This document shows positions 1 through 7,868 of a stretch of DNA of 57,056 nucleotides, one piece after another (positions within the stretch are counted from its first letter, which is position 1; the number at the start of each line of letters is the position of its first letter). The stretch is from Natronospira sp. GTDB lineage: Bacteria; Pseudomonadota; Gammaproteobacteria; Natronospirales; Natronospiraceae. Where the stretch lies: positions 1 through 57,056 of the forward strand of contig PWMQ01000013.1 in the NCBI GenBank assembly GCA_003558125.1, given 5' to 3'. The position numbers and the translations under genes are program-made. The notes under the pieces were generated by a model. That model was not told where the DNA came from. It ran no database searches and was given only the letters and a program-made list of their open reading frames with translations.

Positions 1-30
1 CCATGGATGGCCGAAGTCACGCAGAAGCAG

Positions 31-46
31 GCGTCCTAAAGGACGC
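31..46. other. short perfect hairpin in the leader of an off-edge gene
   Basis: GCGTCC and GGACGC flank a TAAA loop. It lies downstream (minus strand) of the riboswitch terminator, so it would sit in the read-through leader of the gene that starts beyond the left edge. It could be a second stop signal or part of another regulatory fold. No coding region is convincing between 1 and 360. Confidence 0.3.
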
Positions 47-78
47 TCAACCCACCAACAGGGGGCCATTCCAGGGTT

Positions 79-125
79 AAAAAAAAGGAGCGCAGACCCG
101 ATGGCGGTCGGGGGGAGTCCTTTCT
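79..125 (-). terminator. expression-platform terminator of the c-di-GMP riboswitch
   Basis: Read on the minus strand, an imperfect GC-rich stem (outer AAGGA/TCCTT, inner CCCGA/TCGGG) ends in a run of eight T. A competing helix CTTTGCC/GGCAAAG (124-130 with 148-154) lies just 5' of it. This arrangement of aptamer, alternative helix and U-tract is what is expected for transcriptional control by a riboswitch. The exact switching fold is inferred, not computed. Confidence 0.6.
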
Positions 126-159
126 TTGCCAAGGGAGGGGGGGTCCGGGCAAAGAAGCA

Positions 160-256
160 CTTGCTTTCGGCAATCCCGCCATCGTAGGGCCTGCGCCCCT
201 TAGACCGGTGATTTTGCGCCCCCGTTTTTCAACGGGTTTACCTTTTTCGCTGCAAG
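160..256 (-). promoter_or_regulatory. c-di-GMP-I riboswitch (GEMM-I aptamer)
   Basis: The minus strand carries the hallmarks of the GEMM-I aptamer in order: GGTAAACC, a short stem capped by a GAAA tetraloop, GGGCGCAAA, ACCGGTCTAAGG, then a second arm ending in CTACGATGGCGGGATTGCCG. CTTGC/GCAAG can close the base helix at 252-256 and 160-164. This family binds cyclic di-GMP and usually controls motility, attachment, chitin-binding or pilus genes. The regulated gene lies left of position 1 and cannot be seen. The assignment rests on motif order and spacing, and a covariance-model search would settle it. Confidence 0.88.
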
Positions 257-278
257 TTGACTTGCAAATCTGGCCGGA

Positions 279-307
279 ATTATACGGGAATCGCATATAT
301 GCAACAA
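279..307 (-). promoter_or_regulatory. sigma70-type promoter driving the riboswitch RNA
   Basis: On the minus strand TTGTTG (307-302) and a perfect TATAAT (284-279) are separated by 17 bases. Transcription would start near 272, about 16 bases before the aptamer. The promoter abuts the cytochrome c4 terminator, which insulates it from the upstream gene. Confidence 0.75.
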
Positions 308-335
308 GAAACAGCCCGCCGAAGCGGGCTGTTTC
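308..335 (-). terminator. terminator of the cytochrome c4 gene
   Basis: GAAACAGCCCGC and GCGGGCTGTTTC form a perfect hairpin 26 bases past the stop codon of the minus-strand cytochrome gene. The flanking A/T bases give a short U-tract on the minus strand. Confidence 0.75.
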
Positions 336-360
336 CAGATGACCGGTAGAAATCGCCTGT

Positions 361-999
361 TTATCGGCGGTACTGATCCATGACCTTAAGCTTGCCTTCC
401 TGGCTGGCGTAGAAGGCGGCCAGATCCCGCATATCGCGATCACTCAGGTTCTGGACCTGGCCAGTCATGACGGCATTGTCGCGGGTGCCGTCCTTGTACT
501 GGCGCAGAGACTGGTAGAGGTAGTCCGCATATTGTCCGGCCAGGACCGGGCTTGGCGGCATCAGGCCTTCCGGGCTGTTGCCGTCGGCGCCGTGGCAGGC
601 CTGGCAGCCGCGGTCCTCGGCGACCTCGCCACCCCGGACCGGGTTGCCCACCGCTCGGGCACGGGCATAGGCGCGCGCCTCTTCCCGCTCTTCCGACGCC
701 AGGAAGGCGGCAATGTCGCGGATTTCCGCATCGCTCAGGCCGCCGGCCTGACCGACCATGGTCGGGTGCTGGCGCTCGCCGTCACGATAGGCCTCAAGGG
801 AGGTGACCACGTAGGCGGCGTGTTGCCCGGCGATCTTGGGCACCTTGTAGGTGGGGTAGGCATTGGCATAGCCCGCCACACCGTGGCAGCCGACACAGGT
901 GTCGGAGAGGACGCGACCGGCGTCCTTGTCGCCCTCCGCGTGGGCATTGAAGGTGGTCATCAGGGCCGCAAGGGCCAGGGTCACCAGTGCTTTGCGCAT
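361..999 (-). CDS. diheme cytochrome c4
   Basis: Periplasmic electron carrier of 212 residues. A signal peptide ends at about AHA (residues 19-21). Two class I cytochrome c domains follow, with haem-binding CVGCH at 35-39 and CQACH at 132-136. HPTMVGQ and NAVMTGQ supply the probable axial methionines, one per domain. The internal duplication and length fit the c4 family, which passes electrons from the bc1 complex to terminal oxidases, particularly the cbb3 type. The gene is monocistronic, with a hairpin terminator at 308-335. The opposite strand is open over part of this gene but lacks any family resemblance. Confidence 0.93.
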   Translation of the reverse strand: MRKALVTLALAALMTTFNAHAEGDKDAGRVLSDTCVGCHGVAGYANAYPTYKVPKIAGQHAAYVVTSLEAYRDGERQHPTMVGQAGGLSDAEIRDIAAFLASEEREEARAYARARAVGNPVRGGEVAEDRGCQACHGADGNSPEGLMPPSPVLAGQYADYLYQSLRQYKDGTRDNAVMTGQVQNLSDRDMRDLAAFYASQEGKLKVMDQYRR

Positions 1000-1284
1000 C
1001 GTTTCCGTCTCCAGCTTCTCGGCGTGCAGTCCGGGGCCGCGGCGTCGGCCCTCAAGTGTTTGGGTTTCAATCCGGAGCGTGGCGTCACCACGTGCTCGGC
1101 CACGAGCCGGACCGGGGACGCCCGAAAGGCGCTAAATGTACCAGATTCGGTCGTCGAATGCCGCAACTGCCTCGGCTTTTTGCATCCGGGCCGGAATTTT
1201 GGGCGCTTGGGCACAGTCCATGGCAGTTCTCGCCCGAAGCGCTACACTTTCCCGGGTCACAAACTGCAAAGAGAGACAAGTACC

Positions 1285-1797
1285 ATGCCCATTCTGGATA
1301 TTCTCAAGGAACATGCCCGAGTCCGGCTGCAAGCCTGGCCCCTGGCAGTATTGCGCGTCGCCACCGGCATCATGTTCATCATTCCCGGCTGGCGGAAGGT
1401 CACCGGGGACTTTTCGGCGGAAGGCTTTGTTCAGGCCAGCATCGCCGGATTCCCGGGCGATGATTCCCGTGAGGGGGCTTCCGGTGCCTATGCCTGGTTT
1501 CTGGAAAACGTGGTCATGGCCGCGCCCGGTCTGTTCTCCTTCATGGTGGCCTATGGGGAATTGTTCATGGGTCTGGCCCTGATCTTTGGCGTTGCCTCCC
1601 GTCTTGCCGCGGCCGGTGGCGTTGTGCTGCTTTTGAGTTTCCACTTCGCCAAAGGCATCGATTTCTGGTCGGCGGCCAATTACGACGCCATCTGGGCAAT
1701 TATCTTCTTCGTTCTCGCTGCGACGGCGGCCGGTCGGGTATTCGGGTTTGATGAGTATCTCTATCGTCGCTGGCCCGGTGGCCGCTGGATCTGGTGA
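1285..1797 (+). CDS. DoxX family membrane protein
   Basis: Small integral membrane protein of 170 residues with four hydrophobic segments (about 20-38, 75-95, 97-118 and 128-150), typical of DoxX/MauE-like proteins. Several members of the family assist thiol or quinone-linked redox processes, but no substrate can be inferred here. I chose ATG 1285, preceded by a GAGAG-containing leader; the frame is open upstream but that part is the antisense of the cytochrome gene. It is divergent from cytochrome c4 and 68 bases upstream of the amidohydrolase. The 285-base gap 1000-1284 should hold the divergent promoters; I could not pick a convincing pair. Confidence 0.8.
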   Translation: MPILDILKEHARVRLQAWPLAVLRVATGIMFIIPGWRKVTGDFSAEGFVQASIAGFPGDDSREGASGAYAWFLENVVMAAPGLFSFMVAYGELFMGLALIFGVASRLAAAGGVVLLLSFHFAKGIDFWSAANYDAIWAIIFFVLAATAAGRVFGFDEYLYRRWPGGRWIW

Positions 1798-1865
1798 TCA
1801 CCCGCCGGGCGGCCTGTTCCGGTCGCCCGGCATCTTCCCTCATTATTCATTGGCAGGAGAATTCC

Positions 1866-3152
1866 ATGCGCACACTGTTTGCCGCACTGGCCTTGTTATT
1901 GCTCATGAGCCAGCCGGTCTCGGGCGAGACTCTGTATATCCAGGCCGCCAAGCTGATTGACGGTGCCAGTGACCAGGCCCGCGAGCAGGTGACCGTGGTG
2001 GTTCGCCGGCAGCAGATAGAAGACATTCGCGACGGCTATCATGGTGATCCTGAGCAGGACCGGGTGGTCCGCCTGCATGAGCACACGCTCATGCCCGGGC
2101 TGATGGATGCCCATACTCATCTGTCGATGGAAATGTCTCCGGACGCCTATATCCGGCAGTTCACCGAAGACCCGGCCGACATGGCCTTCCGCATGACATC
2201 TTTTGCCGAGAAAACCCTCAAGGCCGGTTTCACCACTGTGCGGGAACTCGGTGATAGCCATGGTCTGTCCACCTCGCTGCGGGATGCCATCCGTGCCGGC
2301 CACGTCGCGGGACCCAGGATCCTTGCGGCGGGCAAGTCCCTGGCGACCACCGGTGGCCATGCCGACCCCACCAGTGGCTGGTCGCAGGCGCTTGAGGGCG
2401 ATCCAGGTCCGCGTGAGGGGGTGATCAATGGCCGTGCCGAAGCGGCAGCCGGTGTGCGACACCGCTACAAGGAGGGTGCCGACCTGGTCAAGATTACCGC
2501 TACCGGCGGCGTACTCAGCCTGGCGGATTCGGGTGAGAACCCCCAGTTCAGCGAGGAGGAGCTGGAGGCCCTGGTCACCACTGCCAAGGACTATGGCTTT
2601 CATGTCGCCGCCCATGCCCACGGTGGCGAGGGCATGAAGCGTGCCATCCGCGCAGGCGTCCGCTCCATTGAGCATGGCACCTATATGGATCGGCGTATCA
2701 TCCGCCTGATGCGCCGTCATGACACCTGGTACGTGCCCACGATTTCCGCGGGCCGCTTTGTCGCCGACATGGCGGAGAAACCCGATTATTTCCCGCCCCA
2801 GGTGCGCGAAAAGGCGGCGGAAATCGGGCCGTTGATTCAGGAAACCTTCGCCCGCGCCTGGGAAGGCGGGGTAAAGATCGCCTTCGGCACCGACAGCGGT
2901 GTTTCACCGCATGGAGACAATGCCCGCGAGTTCATTTACATGGTTGAGGCTGGCATGCCGGAAATGGCAGCCATCCAATCGGCCACCCGGGAAACGGCGC
3001 GCATGATGGGGATAGACGATCAGCTCGGCACCGTGGAGGCGGGCAAGCTGGCGGATCTGGTTGCGGTAGTCGGGAATCCCCTGGAAGATATCAGTCGCAT
3101 GCTGGAGGTGCGCTTCGTCATGAAGGAAGGTGATATCGTCCGGCACGACTAG
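1866..3152 (+). CDS. secreted metal-dependent amidohydrolase (prolidase/imidazolonepropionase-like)
   Basis: A 428-residue protein with a signal peptide (cleavage near VSG-ET, residues 18-22), so probably periplasmic. It has the amidohydrolase fold signature: HTH metal site at 83-85 in MDAHTHL, a KITATGG segment carrying the likely bridging lysine, later histidines in AAHAHG and SIEHGT, and the catalytic aspartate in FGTDSG. The family includes Xaa-Pro dipeptidases and N-acyl amino acid hydrolases. AGGAGAATTCC places the start at ATG 1866. The substrate is unknown; a peptide or acyl-amino acid is the usual guess for secreted members. Confidence 0.85.
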   Translation: MRTLFAALALLLLMSQPVSGETLYIQAAKLIDGASDQAREQVTVVVRRQQIEDIRDGYHGDPEQDRVVRLHEHTLMPGLMDAHTHLSMEMSPDAYIRQFTEDPADMAFRMTSFAEKTLKAGFTTVRELGDSHGLSTSLRDAIRAGHVAGPRILAAGKSLATTGGHADPTSGWSQALEGDPGPREGVINGRAEAAAGVRHRYKEGADLVKITATGGVLSLADSGENPQFSEEELEALVTTAKDYGFHVAAHAHGGEGMKRAIRAGVRSIEHGTYMDRRIIRLMRRHDTWYVPTISAGRFVADMAEKPDYFPPQVREKAAEIGPLIQETFARAWEGGVKIAFGTDSGVSPHGDNAREFIYMVEAGMPEMAAIQSATRETARMMGIDDQLGTVEAGKLADLVAVVGNPLEDISRMLEVRFVMKEGDIVRHD

Positions 3153-3234
3153 AGTGCCCTCTACCATGGGGAATCATCTTCGGCCGCGCTGGTCGAAAGC
3201 CTAGACAATCAGCATCCCGCCACGGGATGGGAGA

Positions 3235-3732
3235 ATGACAGGAATGCTTTGGGTAAGAATGTTGATCAGTGCGGTCATCGCCACGGTCCTGGTGTTGACC
3301 ATGGCAGCCGTGGGTGTGCGCTGGTTCTATGACCGCGACGAGCAGGAAGAGAACACGGTGGAACTGATTGACCGGATCGGACTGACCACGATGTTCGAGA
3401 CCCCGGGTCAGGAAGACCGGGAGCGGGAAGCGCGGCGTGAGTTCGTTCGTGAGGGGCCGCGGGAGGTGGAGCGGCCCGAGGAGACGGTTGAGCTTCCCGA
3501 GCGCCAGGTCACCGGCTTCGTTCAGGTGGAATTCACGGTCTACCCCGATGGCAGTATCGAAGACGCCGAAGTTGTCGGCGCCCGTCCGGCCGGTGTCTAC
3601 GAAGAGCAAGCCCTGCAGCGGGTTCAGGCGCGAGATTTCAGCGGTCAGGTGAGTCCCGCAGAGCAGGATGGCGAGCGCCGCACGGAGATCGTGGAGTTCA
3701 CGGTCCCGGCCAGTGAGCTGCCCGAGGAATAA
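3235..3732 (+). CDS. small inner-membrane-anchored TonB-like protein
   Basis: 165 residues: one N-terminal membrane segment (about 8-28), a highly charged Glu/Arg-rich linker (33-90), and a C-terminal region GFVQVEFTVYPDGSIEDAEVV resembling the TonB C-terminal beta-alpha-beta core. It lacks the Pro-rich spacer of a full TonB. It may be a shortened energy transducer or a TonB-fold periplasmic protein with another role. GGGAG precedes ATG 3235; ATG 3244 is an alternative. A second, longer TonB is encoded at 15469-16410. Confidence 0.65.
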   Translation: MTGMLWVRMLISAVIATVLVLTMAAVGVRWFYDRDEQEENTVELIDRIGLTTMFETPGQEDREREARREFVREGPREVERPEETVELPERQVTGFVQVEFTVYPDGSIEDAEVVGARPAGVYEEQALQRVQARDFSGQVSPAEQDGERRTEIVEFTVPASELPEE

Positions 3733-3763
3733 GGCCGGCCGGAAGCTTCATTTCCGGCCGGCC
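3733..3763. terminator. bidirectional hairpin between convergent genes
   Basis: A perfect 12-bp inverted repeat (GGCCGGCCGGAA / TTCCGGCCGGCC) with a 7-base loop begins one base after the plus-strand stop and lies 14 bases past the minus-strand stop at 3778. It has no strong T-run, but its position and stability suit a shared terminator. Confidence 0.6.
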
Positions 3764-3777
3764 CGCTTCGACTCTAT

Positions 3778-4407
3778 TCAGGCGGGGACCGACGGGTTCA
3801 GGCTGTAGCGACCGGTAATGCTGGCCTCGCCCAGCACATGTCCCTTGATTGCTTCTTCCACTTCCGGCCCTCGAAAATCCCCGTCCACCGGAATTGTTTC
3901 CAGGGAGGTGGCAATCAGGCGGAAGCGATAGCGGTGGGGGATTTCATCGTTCCAGGGTGGGCAGGGGCCGTCGTAGCCGAAATAGCTGCCGCCCATGTCC
4001 GGATCGCCGGCGAGAAAGCCGGTGAAATCATTGAGCCCCTGGCGGCTGCCAGCCGGGCCTGGGGGATTGGACTTGCCCTTCGGGGTCACTTCCTGTGAGC
4101 AGCTGCCCTCGCCGATTTCCCCCAGCGTCGGGTCAATATCCACCATGACCCAGTGGTAGAAGGGCACGCGAGGCAGATCCGCAGACACCGTGCGACCTTC
4201 CTGGTTGACGTCATCCGCTTCGCTGGGCACATCCGGGTCCACCACCAGGATCACCAGCGAGCGGGTGCCTGCGGGCAGGTCGGACCAGCGAATGGCCGGA
4301 TTCCGGTTGGGGCCGAATGTCATGGGGTCTTTTTCATCAGGAATTCCGAAGGCGAAGGTTTCCGGTATGGGGGCGTTGTCTTCAATGCCGTCAATTTCCA
4401 TTTTCAT
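3778..4407 (-). CDS. YbhB/YbcL family Raf-kinase-inhibitor-like protein (PEBP fold)
   Basis: A 209-residue phosphatidylethanolamine-binding-protein-fold protein. Motifs visible are NPAIRWSDLPAGTRSLVILVV, DPDVP, and FYHWVMVDID, followed by a GYDGPCPPW loop, all characteristic of bacterial YbhB/YbcL proteins. No signal peptide is seen, so it should be cytoplasmic. The bacterial family has no firm function beyond ligand-pocket similarity to eukaryotic PEBP. It is slightly longer than the usual 160-190 residues because of an insert (VNQEGRTVSADL) after the DPDVP loop. Confidence 0.85.
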   Translation of the reverse strand: MKMEIDGIEDNAPIPETFAFGIPDEKDPMTFGPNRNPAIRWSDLPAGTRSLVILVVDPDVPSEADDVNQEGRTVSADLPRVPFYHWVMVDIDPTLGEIGEGSCSQEVTPKGKSNPPGPAGSRQGLNDFTGFLAGDPDMGGSYFGYDGPCPPWNDEIPHRYRFRLIATSLETIPVDGDFRGPEVEEAIKGHVLGEASITGRYSLNPSVPA

Positions 4408-4465
4408 CGCTAAGCTCCCCTGAGATAGAATTCGCGGCCCTTCATACTGTCAGGGAGTCGCCAAG

Positions 4466-5095
4466 GTGGCAAAAGCCTCCAACCAGCCGGAACCCATCAC
4501 CGTAGCGGGCCCCGTGGGTGCGCTTGAGGCCTTGTTTCAGTTGCCCGCCAAGCAACCGCGAGCCATCGGGGTGGCCTGTCACCCGCATCCCCTGCATCAG
4601 GGCACGATGCGCAACAAGGTTGCCCATACCCTGGCCAGGGCGATGGTGGACGCTGGTGCGGCCACGCTGAGATTCAATTTTCGTGGTGTGGGCAAGAGTG
4701 AGGGGGAATTCGACAATGCCGTCGGCGAGACCGCTGATGCCCTGGCGGCGGTGGCCTGGTTGCGGGAGCGGTATCCGGATCTGCCCTTGTGGCTTGGGGG
4801 TTTTTCCTTTGGTGCCCAGGTATCCATCCAGGCGGCGGCTCGGGCCCGGCCGGACAAGCTGATCAGTATCGCGCCTCCGGTTGCCCGCTTTGGTGATTCC
4901 CGCCCGTCTCGCCCCGACTGTCCCTGGTTGCTGGTCCAGGGGGAGGCCGATGAGATTGTCGACCCGGAAGCGGTCTTTGCCTGGGCGGACGCCTACCAGT
5001 CGCCACCTCAGGTCGAGTCCTTTCCCGAGGTCGGGCATTTCTTTCACGGCCATCTGACCCCCTTGCACCGGACTCTGTTGGATTTTCTGGAATAG
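4466..5095 (+). CDS. alpha/beta hydrolase (COG2945-type)
   Basis: A 209-residue cytoplasmic alpha/beta hydrolase. CHPHPLHQGTM forms the oxyanion-side loop, GGFSFGA carries the nucleophilic serine, and GEADEIVDPE and GHFFHG supply the likely aspartate and histidine. The group is close to dienelactone-hydrolase-like esterases; the substrate is not known. The start is GTG 4466 with CAGGGA upstream. It is divergent from the YbhB-like gene, 58 bases apart. Confidence 0.82.
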   Translation: MAKASNQPEPITVAGPVGALEALFQLPAKQPRAIGVACHPHPLHQGTMRNKVAHTLARAMVDAGAATLRFNFRGVGKSEGEFDNAVGETADALAAVAWLRERYPDLPLWLGGFSFGAQVSIQAAARARPDKLISIAPPVARFGDSRPSRPDCPWLLVQGEADEIVDPEAVFAWADAYQSPPQVESFPEVGHFFHGHLTPLHRTLLDFLE

Positions 5096-5136
5096 TGGGG
5101 TTGGATTGGGGGGTTGGCTTCTGGTGTTGGGGGCGT

Positions 5137-5352
5137 GGTTGCCTTCGATTTGTTGAGGCCCCTTCGAGGGCGGTGACGGGGGTGTGCCGGCTTAGGTTCT
5201 GGTGGCCTTGCTCAGGAACGCCGTGAACCCATCCCTGGGGGCTCTGGGTTCGCCATCCTGGCTCACACAGTCCTGAGCAAGGCCACCGGCAAAGGGACCG
5301 GAACGCCCCCCGTCACCGCCCTCGAAGGGGCCTCAACAAATCGGAGGCAACC
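5137..5352. repeat. long palindromic intergenic repeat, copy A
   Basis: Outer arms 5137-5182 and 5307-5352 are 46-base inverted repeats with one mismatch. Nested inside, GGTGGCCTTGCTCAGGA (5201-5217) pairs with its complement at 5271-5287. The loop holds ACCCATCCCTGGGGGCTCT. The same inner arm and loop motif recur in copy B at 31988-32404, which marks this as a dispersed family. It contains no coding region. It fills most of the 333-base gap between the hydrolase and the HU-like gene. Confidence 0.85.
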
Positions 5353-5376
5353 CGATATACAAACCCGGTGCACAAA

Positions 5377-5404
5377 AAAACCCGCCTCAATGAGGCGGGT
5401 TTTC
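5377..5404 (-). terminator. terminator of the HU-like gene
   Basis: CCCGCCTCA and TGAGGCGGG form a perfect hairpin with A/T-rich flanks on both sides (seven A on the left), giving a U-tract on the minus strand 25 bases past the HU-like stop codon. Confidence 0.85.
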
Positions 5405-5428
5405 GTGGTCAGCGCCAAAGGGCACCGA

Positions 5429-5770
5429 TCAGATCATTTCTTTCAGACCCTTGAGTGCAGTCACCTTCACGGCCTTGCGGGCAGGCTTGGCCTTGATGGT
5501 GATTTCCTCGCCGGTAAAGGGATTCACACCCTTGCGCGACTTGGTGGCGGGCTTCTTGACCGTCTTGATCTTCATCAGGCCCGGCAGATTGAAGTAGCCG
5601 GGGCCACGGCGGCCGATGTTGCGCTTGATCTCACTGTTCAGGGAATCGAACACGGCCTGAACATCCTTGCGAGTGAGGCCGGTGTCATCAGCGATCTTGG
5701 AAACAAGCTGCGCCTTTGTCGGTGGTTTCTGGGCCGCCTTGGCGGCAGTTTTCTTCTTTCGCGTTGCCAT
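5429..5770 (-). CDS. HU-family histone-like DNA-binding protein
   Basis: 113 residues. An N-terminal Lys/Ala-rich extension (ATRKKKTAAKAAQKPPT) precedes a classic HU/IHF core: TKAQLVSKIADDTGL dimerisation helices and the beta-arm region with RKGVNPFTGEE, close to the family signature RxxxNPxTG. It would bind and bend DNA as a dimer in the nucleoid. AGGAG seven bases upstream selects ATG 5770 over an in-frame start 39 bases earlier. The basic tail makes it different from the about 90-residue canonical HU and similar to the longer variants seen in some gammaproteobacteria. Confidence 0.9.
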   Translation of the reverse strand: MATRKKKTAAKAAQKPPTKAQLVSKIADDTGLTRKDVQAVFDSLNSEIKRNIGRRGPGYFNLPGLMKIKTVKKPATKSRKGVNPFTGEEITIKAKPARKAVKVTALKGLKEMI

Positions 5771-5884
5771 TAAGGGCTCCTTGACGAATGGGGGTTTTTC
5801 GCAAATCAACTAGCGTGCGGCCGCAAGCCGACACTGCTTTCGCAAGTTAGCACAGTCTTTCCTCGCGGTCAGCCGCAGGCCGCC

Positions 5885-6337
5885 CTAGAAAGTGCGCTGG
5901 AATTCGATGGTCTCGCTGATTTCCGAATCCCGGGGGGCGACAGTCACCGTGAAATTGAGGGTCTCACCCTCGGAGATTCGGATATCGCCGATGTAATAGA
6001 TTGCCTCACCCATTTCATCGCCGCTTTCCCGGATTTCCTGCATACGGAATCGACGCAACTGGGCACTGAGATTCACCGCCTGGGCATCGATGTCCGCTTC
6101 CACCGGTCGGGGCGTGTCCTCATCCGTGCGATGGACTGCCACATTCAATAGTACGCGACGGTCACTTCGGGTGATGCCATAGGTCCGCGCCATCGCTTCC
6201 GGCAGTGCACTGGTGGGAAGCACATTGAAGTAGATTATGTGCCCGTTCACTTCACGGGATTGTTCCACTTCGGCCGTGGCCGGCTGCCAGGCATGCATGG
6301 CCAGCACGGCTGTCAGTGTGAGTATCAGTGTGCGCAT
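5885..6337 (-). CDS. DUF4426 periplasmic protein
   Basis: 150 residues with a signal peptide ending near TA-EVEQ (about residue 22), then a beta-rich domain matching the DUF4426 family (HIIYFNVLPTSALPEAMARTYGI; RRVLLNVAVHR). Its function is unknown. GAGGTG seven bases upstream picks ATG 6337 over an in-frame GTG at 6346. In gammaproteobacteria this family often lies near yggT and proC, as here; a 73-base gap separates it from yggT. Confidence 0.82.
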   Translation of the reverse strand: MRTLILTLTAVLAMHAWQPATAEVEQSREVNGHIIYFNVLPTSALPEAMARTYGITRSDRRVLLNVAVHRTDEDTPRPVEADIDAQAVNLSAQLRRFRMQEIRESGDEMGEAIYYIGDIRISEGETLNFTVTVAPRDSEISETIEFQRTF

Positions 6338-6410
6338 GGTAATCACCTCAGCGGTATCCAGCTTGAGAGCCCTGATATCAGTTTAGCAGGGCCTGTCAGG
6401 CTTGCTCCGC

Positions 6411-6983
6411 CTACATGCGCACCAACCAGGCCGGCAGGAAGAGTTGCTGTACCAGCAGATAGAGAAAGAACAGCCCGATCATGGCCAGCATGGGTGAGAT
6501 ATCTATGCCCCCGAGATTGGGCATCATGCGCCGCAGGGGCTGCAGGATGGGGCGGTTCAGTGACCAGAGCGCCCCCAATACCGGGTTGGGATTGCCGGGG
6601 CTCAACCAGCTCACCACGACCTGCACCAGAATGGTGAAGATGAACAGGGTGATGAAGAGGATGACCAGTTTCACCACAGCCAGCAGTGGCAGAGCCAGGG
6701 GCCCCGGGAAGGCCACCGGTTGGATCAGTGCCAGCAGGGTGACATTGATGGTCTGCAGGATCAGCATCAGTACAATCGCCGCAAGATCAAAGCGCCGCCA
6801 GACCGGGATGAGGCGATAGAGGGGGCGGAGCACCGGGTCGGTGGCTCGAATCACCAACTGGCTCAGGGGATTGTAGTAATCCGCGCCCTGGCGTTGCAGC
6901 AGGAAACGCAGAATGACAGCCAGGGTGTAGAGGCTGAACAGGGTGTTGACGAGAAATGACAGGGGCGTGGCAAGGCTGCCCAT
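6411..6983 (-). CDS. YggT family membrane protein
   Basis: 190 residues with two copies of the YggT repeat, each a pair of membrane segments around a PxLxPLRR-like motif (DPVLRPLYRLIP and RPILQPLRRMMP). It is an inner-membrane protein of unsettled function, linked in other species to osmotic tolerance or cell division. It starts 13 bases after the proC stop, so it is almost certainly cotranscribed. Confidence 0.9.
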   Translation of the reverse strand: MGSLATPLSFLVNTLFSLYTLAVILRFLLQRQGADYYNPLSQLVIRATDPVLRPLYRLIPVWRRFDLAAIVLMLILQTINVTLLALIQPVAFPGPLALPLLAVVKLVILFITLFIFTILVQVVVSWLSPGNPNPVLGALWSLNRPILQPLRRMMPNLGGIDISPMLAMIGLFFLYLLVQQLFLPAWLVRM

Positions 6984-6996
6984 GGGTGTCGTCTCC

Positions 6997-7824
6997 TCAG
7001 TCTCGGCCGAATTCGTCGGACAGGGTTTGGGATCGGTCCCGGGCGGCAGTCAGGGCCTTTCTGAAGCACTCCTCCAGGCCTTGCTCGCGTAGCACTTCCA
7101 GGGCCGCAGCGGTGGTCCCTCCGGGCGAGGTCACCTTTTCGCGCAGGGTCGCCGGGTCATCATCGCCTTCATTGGCCATGCGGGCGGCGCCAAGCGCGGT
7201 CTGCAGGACCAGGCGGCGGGCCAGTTCCGGGGGCAGGTCCAGGGAACGGGCAGCGTTCTCCATGGCCTCCATGACCAGGAAGAAATAGGCCGGGCCGCTG
7301 CCGGAGGTAGCGGTGACCGCGTCCATATGGGCTTCCTCGTCCACCCATAGCGCCATTCCGACCGCGGCCATGATCTCTTCGGCCAGGGTCTTTTGTGCCG
7401 CGCTTACCGAGGGATTGGCGTAGAGAGCGGTGGCGCCGCAGCGGAGCAGGGAGGGGGTATTGGGCATTGCCCTTACCACCGGCACATTACCCCCGAGCCA
7501 GCGGCTGATATCCGGTTCACGCAGTCCGGCAGCGATGGAGAGCACCAGTGGCTGGCGTTCCTGAACGATACTGGCGATCTGGGCGGCGGCCTCGCGGAGG
7601 ATCTGGGGCTTGACCGCCATCACGATGACATCGGCGTGGGCGGCGGCTTCGGTGTTCTCCTGGGTGACGTTGATCCCGTGGCGGTGACGATGGGTATCCA
7701 GCTGATCCACAAAGGGATCGGCGACCCAGAGGTGCTGGGGCGAGCGGCCGCCGGCGATGAGACCGCCCACCAGACTGTGGGCCATATTGCCGCCGCCGAT
7801 GAAGGCAATGGTGCTCTCAGACAT
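6997..7824 (-). CDS. proC: pyrroline-5-carboxylate reductase
   Basis: 275 residues. It catalyses the last step of proline synthesis, reducing pyrroline-5-carboxylate with NAD(P)H. The N-terminal Rossmann motif IAFIGGGNMAHSLVGGL and the C-terminal signature around TSPGGTTAAALEVL are clear; SGSGPAYFF lines the substrate site. Length is normal. It follows yggS by 44 bases and precedes yggT by 13 in a probable operon. Confidence 0.96.
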   Translation of the reverse strand: MSESTIAFIGGGNMAHSLVGGLIAGGRSPQHLWVADPFVDQLDTHRHRHGINVTQENTEAAAHADVIVMAVKPQILREAAAQIASIVQERQPLVLSIAAGLREPDISRWLGGNVPVVRAMPNTPSLLRCGATALYANPSVSAAQKTLAEEIMAAVGMALWVDEEAHMDAVTATSGSGPAYFFLVMEAMENAARSLDLPPELARRLVLQTALGAARMANEGDDDPATLREKVTSPGGTTAAALEVLREQGLEECFRKALTAARDRSQTLSDEFGRD

Positions 7825-7868
7825 TATTTCTCCTTGCTAGCCGGTAGTTTATGGCGTCACATGATAGC

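Noticed and set aside
19..33. A 15-base match (ACGCAGAAGCAGGCG) between the left edge and the MITE core at 9938-9952 in inverted orientation
   Set aside because: A few 15-base matches are expected by chance when all positions of a 57-kb window are compared on both strands, and the flanks do not match.
36..443. A 135-codon open frame on the minus strand covering the left-edge leader
   Set aside because: It runs through the cytochrome terminator, the promoter, the riboswitch aptamer and the T-run, and shows no protein family resemblance. The RNA elements explain the region.
532..1284. Long in-frame upstream extension of the DoxX gene
   Set aside because: It is antisense to the cytochrome c4 gene, with no ribosome site or homology. 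The family N-terminus begins at 1285.
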